Source: Hoeflea_A sp040932035 (GTDB lineage: Bacteria > Pseudomonadota > Alphaproteobacteria > Rhizobiales > Rhizobiaceae). From it: DNA of 64,000 nucleotides. Both the position numbers and the translations under genes were made by a program. This document shows, piece by piece, positions 9,564 to 18,713 of this stretch (position 1 is its first letter; the number at the start of each line of letters is the position of its first letter). The DNA lies in NCBI RefSeq assembly GCF_040932035.1, contig NZ_JBFRBB010000001.1:1984001-2048000 (forward strand), given 5' to 3'. Under the pieces are notes generated by a model. The model did not search any database, was not told the origin of the DNA, and saw only the letters and a list, made by a program, of their open reading frames with translations.

Positions 9564-9685
9564 TATCTGCCGAATGACGCTCAAGGATCGGATGAAACAG
9601 TTCCAGACTTCGGCAGGGGATAGCGCCTTGCCAGGAATAAAGTGTGGCCTATCCTGACAGTACCGAGCAGGAAAGGAATCCGACA

Positions 9686-10174
9686 ATGTCCATCAGCCAC
9701 GAAAGAGATATTGAACTCCTTCGCCGCACAATCGAAATTGCCCGTGAGTCCCGCGCGGGCGGCAACCACCCCTTTGGCGCTTTGCTTGCGGGGCCGGACG
9801 GCGAAATACTGATGGAAGCAGAGAACACCTGCGGCACGCTCAGCGACCGGACCGGCCATGCCGAACGAAACCTGATGACCGAGGCCTCAAAGCTCTACGA
9901 TGACGCGTTTCTTGCCGGTTGCACCATGTACACAAGCGCGGAGCCGTGCGCCATGTGCTCCGGCTCGGTCTATTGGGTCGGCGTAGGGCGCGTCGTATAC
10001 GGGCTGAGTGAAAAGGCACTGAAGGACCTCATCGGTCCGGACCCAGAAAACCTGACAATGGATCTGCCATGCCGCAATGTCTTTGCGGCCGGACAGAGAA
10101 CCGTTGAAGTTGTGGGGCCATTGATCGAAGATGAGGCGCGTCCTGTTCATGACGGTTTCTGGGTGTCTTCGTAA
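9686..10174 (+). CDS. Nucleoside/cytidine deaminase family protein
   Basis: 162 residues with the zinc-dependent deaminase signature HAE (GHAERN) and PCAMC (SAEPCAMCSGSVYW). These give the catalytic Glu and the His/Cys/Cys zinc ligands. The fold and length resemble guanine deaminase and tRNA-specific adenosine deaminase relatives, which remove an amino group from a purine or pyrimidine. The ATG at 9686 has a strong AGGAAAGGA upstream (9669-9677); the frame opens 42 bases earlier without one. It ends eight bases from the convergent glutathione-transferase-like gene. Exact substrate unknown. Confidence 0.9.
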   Translation: MSISHERDIELLRRTIEIARESRAGGNHPFGALLAGPDGEILMEAENTCGTLSDRTGHAERNLMTEASKLYDDAFLAGCTMYTSAEPCAMCSGSVYWVGVGRVVYGLSEKALKDLIGPDPENLTMDLPCRNVFAAGQRTVEVVGPLIEDEARPVHDGFWVSS

Positions 10175-10181
10175 CGGACAA

Positions 10182-10880
10182 TTAAAGCGGTGAACCCGCC
10201 GATCCATCGCATGGCCGTGCGGCGGAAAGATAGGGCGCCGGAATGCCTTCCGCCTCGAATGACCTCTTGAAGGCAGGGCGTACCTCAAGGCCGCGCATCA
10301 TCGACAGCAGCGCCGGATATTCAATGGGATTGAAAGCCGCGGGCGTTTCCGTCGGATAAAGCTGCGGCCAGCGCAGGCACAGAGCTGCGTATATGTCGAC
10401 GATGGAGGGATCGTTGCCGAGCAGGTATGGTCCGTCAAGCTCCGCATAGAGGTTCTCAAGAACCTGGAACCGCTCGCGGAGCCGATCACGCGTTATCCGA
10501 GAGTGCACAGACTGAAGCTCAACATCCGGGCCGACGAATTTTTCCGGATAGAAGAGCTGCCGCAAATCCGGGTGAAGCGTGTTGGAGAGGAAAAACAGCC
10601 ATTTGAGGAATTGGGGGCGATCTTGTGATTGCGGCGCCGGCGCCAGCATTTCGTGCCTGTCGGCTAGGGTGAGCAATATCGCTGCTGTTTCAAATACCGG
10701 TTTGTCGTCAATTATACATACAGGGATGAGGCCGTTCGGATTTAATTTGCGGTAAGCCTCGCCTTTCTGCTCCCCGGACCTGCGGTCAACCAGCCAGGTG
10801 TTGTAATGCGCGCCTATTTCCTCAAGCACTATCCGAACCACCAGAGATGCGTTGTCCGGCGCATAGTAGAGCGTATACAA
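10182..10880 (-). CDS. Glutathione S-transferase family protein
   Basis: About 232 residues: an N-terminal thioredoxin-like domain beginning YTLYYAPDNASL, with LNPNGLIPVCIIDDKPVFET as the cis-Pro/glutathione-binding segment, and an all-helical C-terminal domain containing the N-capping region GNDPSIVDIYAAL. The frame opens at 11021. The TTG at 10880 has GGGA eight bases upstream and starts exactly at the fold, whereas the ATG at 10919 lacks a site. It is divergent from an ArsR regulator. Probable cytoplasmic detoxification role; the electrophile is unknown. Confidence 0.85.
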   Translation of the reverse strand: MYTLYYAPDNASLVVRIVLEEIGAHYNTWLVDRRSGEQKGEAYRKLNPNGLIPVCIIDDKPVFETAAILLTLADRHEMLAPAPQSQDRPQFLKWLFFLSNTLHPDLRQLFYPEKFVGPDVELQSVHSRITRDRLRERFQVLENLYAELDGPYLLGNDPSIVDIYAALCLRWPQLYPTETPAAFNPIEYPALLSMMRGLEVRPAFKRSFEAEGIPAPYLSAARPCDGSAGSPL

Positions 10881-11033
10881 AAGGCCGTTCCCTTTGTGCG
10901 TTGGGTTAAAAGCCAACATTGCCACAACAAACGGCCTGCGCGAAACAATGTTCGCGCCTTTACCGGCTTTGCAAACGACAACATCCGGGACGGGCCTGTT
11001 CGGGTTCAGTCTTGAAGACACTCAACGCATCGA

Positions 11034-11048
11034 ATATTCATGAATTAT
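11034..11048. promoter_or_regulatory. Palindrome ATTCATGAAT before arsR
   Basis: ATTCATGAAT is a perfect 10-bp palindrome at 11036-11045, imperfectly extended on both sides by A/T bases, and it ends one base before the arsR ATG. ArsR/SmtB proteins bind short AT-rich inverted repeats at their own promoters, so this is a plausible autoregulatory operator that could also affect the divergent gene. Binding is inferred. Confidence 0.5.
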
Positions 11049-11379
11049 GGATAAGAAAAATGCGCTCGGTGCCTTTGCGGCGCTTTCCCAGGAAACCCGG
11101 TTGGATGTTTTAAGATTGCTTATCAAGGCTGGCGAGAACGGCATGTTGTCAGGCGAGATCGGTGCGGAGCTTGAGGTCCGGCAAAACACAATGTCCACCA
11201 ATCTGTCGATACTGCTCAACGCCGGCCTGATCCGCAACAAGAGGCAGGGCAGGAGCGTACGGTACTACGCCGACATTGAAGGCATTCGCGGCCTCTTGGG
11301 CTTTCTGATGGATGATTGCTGCGGCGGCCGTCCGGAACTGTGCCGGCCATTGTTTGATGAAATTGCCGGCGCCTGCTGA
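11047..11379 (+). CDS. ArsR family transcriptional regulator
   Basis: 110 residues: a winged helix-turn-helix typical of ArsR/SmtB repressors (ALSQETRLDVLRLLI, then VRQNTMSTNLSILLNAGLI, then the wing RQGRSVRYY). The C-terminus has a cysteine motif, DDCCGGRPELC plus a terminal Cys, as in some arsenic-responsive rhizobial ArsR proteins. The sensed ligand could be a metalloid, but no arsenic resistance gene is nearby; the neighbour is a divergent glutathione-transferase-like gene. A palindrome sits at its start. Confidence 0.9.
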   Translation: MDKKNALGAFAALSQETRLDVLRLLIKAGENGMLSGEIGAELEVRQNTMSTNLSILLNAGLIRNKRQGRSVRYYADIEGIRGLLGFLMDDCCGGRPELCRPLFDEIAGAC

Positions 11380-11440
11380 GAAAGACCGCCGCAACGATGT
11401 GCGGCATCAAACTTGGGAAAGCCGCGCAGAAAAGACAAGC

Positions 11441-11923
11441 CTAGTCCTTCACGATAGGGAACCAGATTTCGATGCCGCCAACGCCGGTTTCAGGGTTGAA
11501 GGTCTCATCATATCGTTCGAAATCAGGCGTATCGGCAGCCTCATATCCGGAGTAGGGATACCAGTCGTCCCAGATGCCCTCCCATGTCCTTTGAACCGTC
11601 GACACATGGCCTTCATGGGTAAACACTGCATAAGTCTGGTCAGGGAGCCGCAACCGGTCGAGCTCCGGCGGAAGTCCGGCGAAATCGCTGACCTCAATGC
11701 CGCACATATATTCGGAGTTTCCAAATTCGTCGCTGCTGCAGACAAGGCCATAGGCAACCGAGCCGACCCGGTTGCGCAAGCTGTCGAAATAGGGAGTTAA
11801 ACGTCGCCATTGCCGCGGAATGCCGTTCGCAGTCTGACCCGGCCTGTAAGCCTGCCGGAAGCCGGCAACGAGCAACGCTCTGCCTTTTTTGATACTTGGC
11901 CGTGGCAATGTCGTCGTAGTCAC
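11441..11923 (-). CDS. GyrI-like / AraC effector-binding domain protein
   Basis: 160 residues matching the stand-alone small-molecule-binding (SOUL/GyrI-like) fold. Features are a central YMCGIEVSDFAGLPPEL strand-loop, the RLPDQTYAVFTHEGHV segment and a C-terminal VGGIEIWFPIV strand. Homologous domains bind hydrophobic cations at the C-terminus of AraC/MerR regulators; free-standing ones are thought to bind or hydrolyse small ligands. The GTG at 11923 has AAGGAG seven bases upstream. It lies convergent with arsR. Function otherwise unknown. Confidence 0.8.
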   Translation of the reverse strand: MTTTTLPRPSIKKGRALLVAGFRQAYRPGQTANGIPRQWRRLTPYFDSLRNRVGSVAYGLVCSSDEFGNSEYMCGIEVSDFAGLPPELDRLRLPDQTYAVFTHEGHVSTVQRTWEGIWDDWYPYSGYEAADTPDFERYDETFNPETGVGGIEIWFPIVKD

Positions 11924-12384
11924 ATCAAGGCTCCTTGCGTTTGCCCGTCAGATGCAATTAGCGGCAATATTAAAATCTGCGCGATCTTAACTATGGCGGA
12001 GCGGCGGTAAGTCAACGCATATGGATCAGATATCGATACATGTTAGTTGAATACTGATCGCGTGGCTAATTGTGCAGCTATATATTCAGATAATCTATAA
12101 AACCTTCCCGCGCCTGGTCTGTGTCGAGAGCGTATTCTCATAGACCGCAGCACGCTTCGTCCAATTACACACGGTGCGTGCGTTCGGCGATCACATCGGA
12201 GATGTCGATTTATGCTCATCCCATATCGATGAAACAAACGTATTTACATTGCGAAATAGATGATACATATGTTTCTTACCGGCGATTAAGATGGGAATGA
12301 CCGGCGCGTTGGTGGTCGTTGCGCCAGCTCGAAGCCATCTATCGATCGGGCGAAGGCAACAAAGCACGTTTACTGGATTGCGAG
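11924..12384. other. Intergenic region without a supported gene
   Basis: 461 bases, AT-richer than the neighbours, between the leftward GyrI-like gene and the rightward aminotransferase. It must hold promoters for both. I see no long hairpin, no repeat and no credible ORF; frames on both strands are short and lack ribosome-binding sites. Confidence 0.5.
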
Positions 12385-13701
12385 ATGTCCCACGTATTTC
12401 CAAGGCATACCAAAGCCAAACTTCCTGTCGCAACAGGTGGTGAGGGCTGTTACATCATTGACAGTACCGGCAAACGCTATCTCGACGGTTCGGGCGGTGC
12501 GGCGGTTTCCTGTCTCGGACATGGTGACCCGGAAATTGCGGCCGCGATTAGTGGGCAGTTGGAAAAGGTCGCGTTTGCACATACCGGGTTTTTCACGTCG
12601 GACTCGGCTGAAGAACTCGCCGACCTGTTGATCGAACACGCGCCGAAGGGCATCGACCGTGTGTTTTTTGTATCCGGCGGATCGGAAGCCGTCGAGGCGG
12701 CGATCAAGCTGGCCCGTCAGTACCACCTGGAAAACGGAGAGCCCGGACGCCACAGGCTGATCGCGCGCCGGCAAAGCTATCACGGCAATACGCTGGGTGC
12801 GTTGGCTGCCGGTGGAAACGAATGGCGGCGTCAGCCATTCTCGCCGCTAATGATCGAGACGTCCCACATCGCGCCCTGTTACGAATATCGCAACAGACGT
12901 GAGGGTGAGACTGCCTATGAATACGGTCAGCGTGTCGCCGGGGAACTGGAAGACGAGATCAACAGGCTGGGACCGGAGACCGTCATGGCCTTCATCGCAG
13001 AACCGGTTGTCGGAGCAACAGCCGGTGCAGTTCCGGCTGTCGAGGGATATTTCAAACGCATACGCGAGATCTGTGATCGATACGGTGTCTTGCTCATCCT
13101 GGATGAGGTGATGTGCGGCATGGGCCGCACCGGAAGCCTTTTCGCCTGTGAGCAGGATGGTGTTTTGCCGGACATCGTAACCGTCGCTAAGGGGCTTGGC
13201 GCCGGATATCAACCCGTTGGTGCGATGCTGTGTTCCTCAAAAATCTATAGCGCCATCGAAGGCGGTTCCGGTTTCTTTCAGCACGGGCATACCTATATCG
13301 GACACCCGGTGGCGTGTGCAGCGAGCCTGGCGGTTCTCAAGGCAATATTGAACCGGGATCTGATAACGCGGGTTCAGGAAAAGGGTCAGGTGCTTTTCGA
13401 CAGGCTCAACGCTGCGTTCGGCCAGCACCCGCATGTGGGCGACATTCGTGGCCGAGGGCTTTTTCGCGGGATTGAACTGGTGGAAGACCGGTCAACCAAA
13501 ACACCCTTTGCGCATGAGCGCGGTGTCAACAAGATGATCAAGAAGGCGGCGTTTGAATCCGGCCTTATCTGCTATCCGATGGGGGGGACGGTTGACGGAG
13601 TGCGTGGGGACCATGTGCTTCTTGCGCCGCCGTTCATCGTTGAAGACGGCCAGATTGACGAGTTGGTCACGAAGCTGGGAATTGCACTGGATACGATCTA
13701 G
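12385..13701 (+). CDS. Class III PLP-dependent aminotransferase
   Basis: 438 residues from the ATG at 12385. Typical class III (omega/ornithine type) features: SGSEAVEAAIKLAR-like helix (SGGSEAVEAAIKLARQYH), the SYHGNTLGAL motif contacting PLP, the Asp of LILDEVMCGMGRTG that binds the pyridine nitrogen, and Lys in TVAKGLGAGYQP as the Schiff-base lysine. Members use diverse amino donors such as diamines, beta-alanine or taurine. The start lacks a strong ribosome-binding site. The stop overlaps the convergent SRPBCC gene by four bases. No pathway neighbours reveal the substrate. Confidence 0.9.
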   Translation: MSHVFPRHTKAKLPVATGGEGCYIIDSTGKRYLDGSGGAAVSCLGHGDPEIAAAISGQLEKVAFAHTGFFTSDSAEELADLLIEHAPKGIDRVFFVSGGSEAVEAAIKLARQYHLENGEPGRHRLIARRQSYHGNTLGALAAGGNEWRRQPFSPLMIETSHIAPCYEYRNRREGETAYEYGQRVAGELEDEINRLGPETVMAFIAEPVVGATAGAVPAVEGYFKRIREICDRYGVLLILDEVMCGMGRTGSLFACEQDGVLPDIVTVAKGLGAGYQPVGAMLCSSKIYSAIEGGSGFFQHGHTYIGHPVACAASLAVLKAILNRDLITRVQEKGQVLFDRLNAAFGQHPHVGDIRGRGLFRGIELVEDRSTKTPFAHERGVNKMIKKAAFESGLICYPMGGTVDGVRGDHVLLAPPFIVEDGQIDELVTKLGIALDTI

Positions 13702-14111
13702 GCGGTAACCAGTTCCTGACGTTTTTCCAGAAGCGCGGATAATTGTTCAACATAATTATCCCAGCCGCTGTCGTGCATGTCCCGGCTTTCTTCCTTGCGG
13801 AATCCGGAGTGGCGGATGCGAAGGGCGGTGCCGTCGTCATCGGCTTCGAACAGCACGTCTATTTCGGTTATTTCGCCGTCGCGGTCCCATTCCCACGTGT
13901 AGCGGACATGGCGATCCGGCACGACGGCAAAGAACAGGCCTTCGGCACGGTTGCAGCGGTCTTCGCTCTCCATGAACAGGCGATAATGCCCACCGACGGT
14001 AGGATTAATATCCATTTTGGTGGCCGGAGGAATAATCGTCTCCGAGCACACCCACGCCGCATAGACACGGTTTGGCGGGAAAGGCAGTGCGTAGCTCTTG
14101 TCTATCTTCAT
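13698..14111 (-). CDS. SRPBCC/AHSA1 domain protein
   Basis: 137 residues of the START/Bet v1-like hydrophobic-cavity fold. The family pattern is clear: FPPNRVYAAWVCSE at the start, then GGHYRLFM, VRYTWEWD, and a C-terminal GWDNYVEQLSALLEK helix. AHSA1-like proteins are often paired with ArsR regulators; here the adjacent divergent regulator is MarR. AAGGA precedes the ATG. The bound ligand and role are unknown. Confidence 0.85.
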   Translation of the reverse strand: MKIDKSYALPFPPNRVYAAWVCSETIIPPATKMDINPTVGGHYRLFMESEDRCNRAEGLFFAVVPDRHVRYTWEWDRDGEITEIDVLFEADDDGTALRIRHSGFRKEESRDMHDSGWDNYVEQLSALLEKRQELVTA

Positions 14112-14226
14112 ACTATTCCTTCACTGCAATCACAGTGTGGCCAGATGACGGCCATAGCGGGTTCATAGCAAGACGCGACACGAATCGGAGTTAACAAATT
14201 TTAACGCGTTGAAACTGACTTGAAAA

Positions 14227-14240
14227 TGTGCATATACACA
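14227..14240. promoter_or_regulatory. MarR operator, copy 1 (marR promoter)
   Basis: TGTGCATATACACA, a near-perfect palindrome, sits 15 bp before the marR start. The same sequence with a perfect core recurs before fabF at 14705-14716. Two matching palindromes bracketing a MarR gene strongly suggest that this is its binding site. Confidence 0.75.
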
Positions 14241-14255
14241 TCTTGAGGTGGTTGA

Positions 14256-14690
14256 ATGGGCATCGATATTCCGAAAGAGGCCAGCACCGAGTGCATGGTT
14301 CTGAAGACAAGGCAGGCGGCAAGAGCAATCACTCGCCGCTATAACCGGCTGCTGCGCCCCTATGGTCTTCACTGCACGCAGGTCTCGCTTCTTTATGCCG
14401 TTGCCGCCAACAGATACAAATCCGTTAGCGACATGGCCGAGCAACTTGCCATTGAACGGAGCTCCCTGACACGCAATCTGAAGCTGCTCCGAACGCGCGG
14501 ATACATCAAAGCTGATCAGGTCGGGCAGGGCCGGCCGCAGAGTTTCGAATTAACGCGTGAAGGCGAAGACCTTTTAACGACGCTCATTCCAAAATGGAAA
14601 GAGGCGCAGGCCGGTCTGCGTGAAGAATTTGGCGACCGGGAGTGGGACAAAGTCCAGGCATCACTTTCACTGGTGGGTGCCGTTCGCTGA
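14256..14690 (+). CDS. MarR family transcriptional regulator
   Basis: 144 residues with the MarR winged helix fold: a first dimerisation helix, recognition helix MAEQLAIERSSLTRNLKLL, wing KADQVGQGRPQSFELT, and C-terminal dimerisation helices. GAGG lies seven bases before the ATG. Its own promoter and that of the following ketoacyl synthase carry the same TGTG-CACA palindrome, so it probably represses both. The inducer could be an aromatic or fatty-acid-related compound, but this is a guess from the target. Confidence 0.9.
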   Translation: MGIDIPKEASTECMVLKTRQAARAITRRYNRLLRPYGLHCTQVSLLYAVAANRYKSVSDMAEQLAIERSSLTRNLKLLRTRGYIKADQVGQGRPQSFELTREGEDLLTTLIPKWKEAQAGLREEFGDREWDKVQASLSLVGAVR

Positions 14691-14704
14691 AATTTCAACC
14701 AAAC

Positions 14705-14716
14705 GTGTATATACAC
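14705..14716. promoter_or_regulatory. MarR operator, copy 2 (ketoacyl synthase promoter)
   Basis: GTGTATATACAC is a perfect 12-bp palindrome between the marR stop (14690) and the AAGGAG of the next gene (14717-14722). It matches the palindrome at 14227-14240. Its presence between the two genes suggests that the synthase has its own regulated promoter rather than only readthrough from marR. Confidence 0.75.
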
Positions 14717-14728
14717 AAGGAGTCTCCT

Positions 14729-15997
14729 ATGCCGCAAAGTAAGATTGTCATTACCGGAATGGGATTGGTGACGCCGCTTGGCTGCGGTGTGGGGCAGGTC
14801 TGGGACCGACTTGTCGCGGGCAAATCCGGGATACGCACCAACGACCGGGTGGATTGCAGCGATCTTCCGGCGAAGATTGCCGGTCTTGTGCCCGACATAA
14901 CGGCAGATGAATACGGCCTCGCTGTTGATGCGGTCGTCGATACCAAGGAGCGCAGGAAAGTTGACCTGTTCACGATCTATGCGCTCGCGGCCGCAGAAGA
15001 AGCGCTGGTCCAGGCAGGTTGGAAACCGGAAAGTGAGGATCTGAAAATCCGTACAGGAACCGTAATTGCGACCGGCATTGGCGGTTTCCCGGTGATAACT
15101 GAAGCTGTGAAAACCTTGGAAAGCAGGGGACCGCGCAGACTATCCCCTTTCGTGGTTCCGGCCTTTCTCGCCAATCTGGCGGCGGGAAATATATCTATCA
15201 GATACGGTTTCAGGGGCCCGATCGGTGCGCCGGTTACTGCCTGCGCAGCGGGATTGCAGGCCATCGGTGACGCAATGCGTCTCATTCGGTCCGGTGAAGC
15301 CGACGTGATTCTGGCCGGTGGCACGGATGCCTGCATAGACCGGCTTTGCATCGGCGGTTTTGCTGCCGCGCGAGCGCTCTCCACCCGCAACGATGCGCCG
15401 GAACGTGCATCCCGGCCCTTCGATCAGGATCGCGACGGATTTGTCCTGGGCGAGGGAGCCGGTCTCGTTGTTCTGGAGACACTGGACCATGCGATCGCAC
15501 GGGGAGCCACGCCGCTGGTCGAGGTGAGCGGTTACGGAACGAGTGCCGACGCCTGGCACCTGACTGCGGGCCCTGAAGATGGTTCTGGCGCCGCGCGGGC
15601 ACTGGACGCCTGCATTAATATGACGGGCTCATCACTGGACGATTTTGGATATGTCAACGCGCATGCCACATCGACGCCGGTCGGAGATCGTGGCGAAATC
15701 GCTGCCATGCGCGCTGTTTTTGGAGAGCGGATCCGGAGGCTGGCAATTTCATCGACCAAGTCGGCCATCGGCCATCTTCTGGGCGCGGCCGGCGGCGTGG
15801 AGGCTGTATTCACAGCCATGGCGCTGCGCTCCGGACTGCTGCCGCCGACACTGAATTGCGACCGGCCCGAAGAGGCGTTTGCCGATCTTGATTTTGTACC
15901 GAACGAAGCCCGTCGCGCAGAAGTGAAAGAGGCGCTGTGCAACGGGTTCGGATTTGGCGGTGTCAATGCAACGATTGCGATGCGCGTTATCGGCTGA
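14729..15997 (+). CDS. fabF: Beta-ketoacyl-ACP synthase II-type enzyme (FabF-like)
   Basis: 422 residues, the length of FabF. The catalytic triad is visible: Cys at about residue 172 (TACAAGLQAIGDA), His in NAHATSTPVGD, and Lys/His in STKSAIGHLLGAAGG. The C-terminal NGFGFGGVNA loop is also intact. The reaction is decarboxylative condensation of acyl groups with malonyl-ACP. It is not next to acpP or other core fatty-acid genes and is under a MarR gene, so it is more likely an accessory, condition-specific copy than the housekeeping synthase. Start chosen at the ATG with AAGGAG seven bases upstream. Confidence 0.92.
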   Translation: MPQSKIVITGMGLVTPLGCGVGQVWDRLVAGKSGIRTNDRVDCSDLPAKIAGLVPDITADEYGLAVDAVVDTKERRKVDLFTIYALAAAEEALVQAGWKPESEDLKIRTGTVIATGIGGFPVITEAVKTLESRGPRRLSPFVVPAFLANLAAGNISIRYGFRGPIGAPVTACAAGLQAIGDAMRLIRSGEADVILAGGTDACIDRLCIGGFAAARALSTRNDAPERASRPFDQDRDGFVLGEGAGLVVLETLDHAIARGATPLVEVSGYGTSADAWHLTAGPEDGSGAARALDACINMTGSSLDDFGYVNAHATSTPVGDRGEIAAMRAVFGERIRRLAISSTKSAIGHLLGAAGGVEAVFTAMALRSGLLPPTLNCDRPEEAFADLDFVPNEARRAEVKEALCNGFGFGGVNATIAMRVIG

Positions 15998-16039
15998 GTC
16001 CAAGGCTGCGCGGGCCTGGTCTCAACAGACCGGTCCGCG

Positions 16040-17647
16040 TCAGGCGATATCCCTGTAAACTTCGTCGTCATAGCCGATTTCTGCCAGCACCTGATCGATC
16101 CGCTCCTCAAAGCGTCGACGGCTCAGAGCGGTGCGCACGGCAATAGCGAAACAAACAAGGCTGAGAACGATGCAGGCCAATATGTCGACACCGCCACGCA
16201 GTATCCCAAGTCCGCCGCCGAAATTGCCCAGCCAGGATATCAACACAATCCCGCCGATGAAGGGAACAAGCCAGGCTGCCTGGTAGAGATCCAACTCATC
16301 GCGTGCAATGCGCCGGTAGCGGATGAAGAACATCACGACGCCGAGGGCCAGCAGCAGGGCAAGAACCCGGATGGTTTCCCATCCGCTCCAGTAAACGATC
16401 AGTGTGATGCAAACAAAGCTGAAGCCGGCGACAACTGGTGCCGCCGGAACCCTGAACGACCGTTTGTAGTGAGGCGCAATTCTGCGCAACGCCATCAACG
16501 CGATCGGACCGACTGCCAGCGAAAGCACGATCGCTGAAGTGTAAATGGCAATGATGAGATGGAAGTGCAGCAGCGAAACCATAACTGATGTGATGACGAG
16601 GTTCAGAAACAACGCGTAAAGCGGAACGCCAAACCGGTTGAGAGCCCTGAATATGCTCGGCAGGATCCCAGTTGTCGTGAGCGCCAATGCAAGTCTTCCG
16701 TTTGAGCCAGCCGAAACGAATGCAGATCCAAGGGGTGATATGACGGCTGCGACATTGGTCATGCTGACGAGCCACAACATACCGAGTCCTTGAGCGATTG
16801 CGGCCAGAGGACCTCCGCCGCCAACAAAGGTCAGGCTCGACCAACCGCTTTTGAGATCGGTTTCGCTGAGCGCGCCGACAAACGCCACCTGGAGTCCGAC
16901 ATAGATCAGCGAACACACGACGATCGCAAGGATGAGGGCGGCGGGAATGGTGAATTGGGGATTCCTGGCCTCGCCCGCCATGTCGATCGCGTGCCGGAAG
17001 CCGACGAAGGACAGGGCTATCCCGCCAGCCGAGATGGCGGCCATGACGCCATGGGCACCCGTTGGGGCAAAGCCTTCATCGCCGACGAAATTTCGGAAAT
17101 CGAAATGCGCGTAGATCAGCGCCACGCTGATGACGATTGGGATGGCGATCTTCACCCAGGTAAGTGTCGTGTTGATATAGGCAAAGAGGCGGACGCCAAA
17201 GGCATTCAGAACAACAAACAAGACCAGCAGAGCGGCTGCCACGCCCTTTCCGGAAAGGGACAGTGAATCGAAATCGGCGGTGTCATAAAGCCACGGATTG
17301 TTTATGGCCAGGTATCGAAGCATCGCTTCAACATCTGTCGGTGCCGCGGCGTTATAGCCGATCCAGGCAAACCAGCCCATAGTCATGGAAACAATGTTGC
17401 CGTGGCTGAACTGCGGAACACTGGCAATCCCGCCTGGAAAGGGCAACATGGCGGAAATCTCGGCAAAGGTCAGCGCGATCAGCAACACGGCGGCGCCACC
17501 AACGAACCAGGAGATGATTGAGGCAGGGCCTGCGAGGTTGGCTGCAAGCAGTGGGGCAAACAGCCAGCCGGAACCGATGATGCTGCCGACGGCCACGAAT
17601 GTCAGGCCGATCAGGCCGATTTCACGGTTGAGCCGATTATCGCGCAT
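16040..17647 (-). CDS. APC superfamily amino-acid/amine permease
   Basis: 535 residues with about twelve membrane helices. The N-terminal GLIGLTFVAVGSIIGSGWLF carries the GxG motif of APC transporters in the first helix, and the second helix and loop FAEISAMLPFPGG are also typical. It probably imports an amino acid or polyamine with protons. ATG at 17647 is preceded by GGGAGGGG; an ATG at 17659 is also in frame. It is divergent from the glutamine amidotransferase. Substrate cannot be told. Confidence 0.9.
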   Translation of the reverse strand: MRDNRLNREIGLIGLTFVAVGSIIGSGWLFAPLLAANLAGPASIISWFVGGAAVLLIALTFAEISAMLPFPGGIASVPQFSHGNIVSMTMGWFAWIGYNAAAPTDVEAMLRYLAINNPWLYDTADFDSLSLSGKGVAAALLVLFVVLNAFGVRLFAYINTTLTWVKIAIPIVISVALIYAHFDFRNFVGDEGFAPTGAHGVMAAISAGGIALSFVGFRHAIDMAGEARNPQFTIPAALILAIVVCSLIYVGLQVAFVGALSETDLKSGWSSLTFVGGGGPLAAIAQGLGMLWLVSMTNVAAVISPLGSAFVSAGSNGRLALALTTTGILPSIFRALNRFGVPLYALFLNLVITSVMVSLLHFHLIIAIYTSAIVLSLAVGPIALMALRRIAPHYKRSFRVPAAPVVAGFSFVCITLIVYWSGWETIRVLALLLALGVVMFFIRYRRIARDELDLYQAAWLVPFIGGIVLISWLGNFGGGLGILRGGVDILACIVLSLVCFAIAVRTALSRRRFEERIDQVLAEIGYDDEVYRDIA

Positions 17648-17838
17648 CACCCCTCCCATCGGCGCACCGTCTGTCTGTATATCATAGGTTTAATTGCTCG
17701 ATTGCAGCGCGTAAACCGTGCTTGCTGTATTCAATACCAGGGTACTTTCCGGCGCGCAGGTTGGGACCACGCCCAATTGCGTATCCCGGTTGGCAAGAGG
17801 CTGTGAATCTGCCTAGTGTCGAATTGAGGAGTATGCAG

Positions 17839-18645
17839 ATGTGTGAGCTCTTTGGTGTTTCGACCTCCAAGCCGGTGCGGCTTTATTGCAGCCTTGAGGA
17901 GTTTGCCAAACATGGCGGACGTTCCCATGTGAACAGGTCGGGTTGGGGCGTTGCCTACTACGAGGACAATGACGTTCTTCTGATCCGTGAGGCTCTGCCC
18001 GCATCGCAAAGCCCCTGGATCGAATTTCTGGAAACCCACGGGCTCACGAGCCAGTGCATCATCAGCCATGTCCGCTATGCGACGGCCGGAGCCCCTTCCA
18101 TCGTCAACACGCATCCTTTCCGCAGGGAATTGGGCGGGCGGATGCACGTTTTTGCGCATAATGGCAGCCTCGAGGACATTGAAACGCGTCTGGGCTTTGA
18201 GTCTGACGAATTCCGCCCTGTCGGACAGACCGATTCCGAATATGCATTTTGTCTTATGCTCCAGCGGCTTTCGCCGCTCTGGCACCGAGCCGGCGGTAGC
18301 GTTCCACGGCTCGACGAGCGGTTGGACGTGGTTTCACATACAGCAGCGGAACTGCGCCGGCTTGGGTCGGCCAATTTTCTCTATGCCGACGGGGATGTGC
18401 TATTCGCTCACGCGGACAAAAGGCGTTTTGACGTCGATGGCAAGTTCGGTGAAATACGGCCGCCCGGCCTGTGTCTGGGGCGTACAAGGGAAGTGGCCAA
18501 AGGGCTGGATATCAGCTGGCCTGTGGCCAAAACGAACGGTCTAATGGTAGCAAGCGTCCCGCTGACATCAAGCGGATGGACACCGCTCGGGGAGGGAACA
18601 GTGATCGCTCTCAGGGATGGTGAAGAAATAGCCCGAACGCCCTAA
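17839..18645 (+). CDS. Class II glutamine amidotransferase
   Basis: 268 residues. The ATG at 17839 puts Cys at position 2 (MCELFGVS), as needed for an N-terminal nucleophile amidotransferase after Met removal; an ATG six bases earlier would not. GAGGA lies eight bases upstream. Other family marks are the SHVRYATAG segment and the HNGSLED motif (oxyanion-hole Asn/Gly). There is no synthase domain, so this resembles the stand-alone YafJ-type proteins, some of which act on gamma-glutamyl compounds. Substrate unknown. Confidence 0.9.
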   Translation: MCELFGVSTSKPVRLYCSLEEFAKHGGRSHVNRSGWGVAYYEDNDVLLIREALPASQSPWIEFLETHGLTSQCIISHVRYATAGAPSIVNTHPFRRELGGRMHVFAHNGSLEDIETRLGFESDEFRPVGQTDSEYAFCLMLQRLSPLWHRAGGSVPRLDERLDVVSHTAAELRRLGSANFLYADGDVLFAHADKRRFDVDGKFGEIRPPGLCLGRTREVAKGLDISWPVAKTNGLMVASVPLTSSGWTPLGEGTVIALRDGEEIARTP

Positions 18646-18713
18646 GAGTTGGCATCCGTGCCGAATTAGGCTGTCTGAGACGGCAAATTCCCATGCGTGA
18701 TCGTGTGAAAGCC

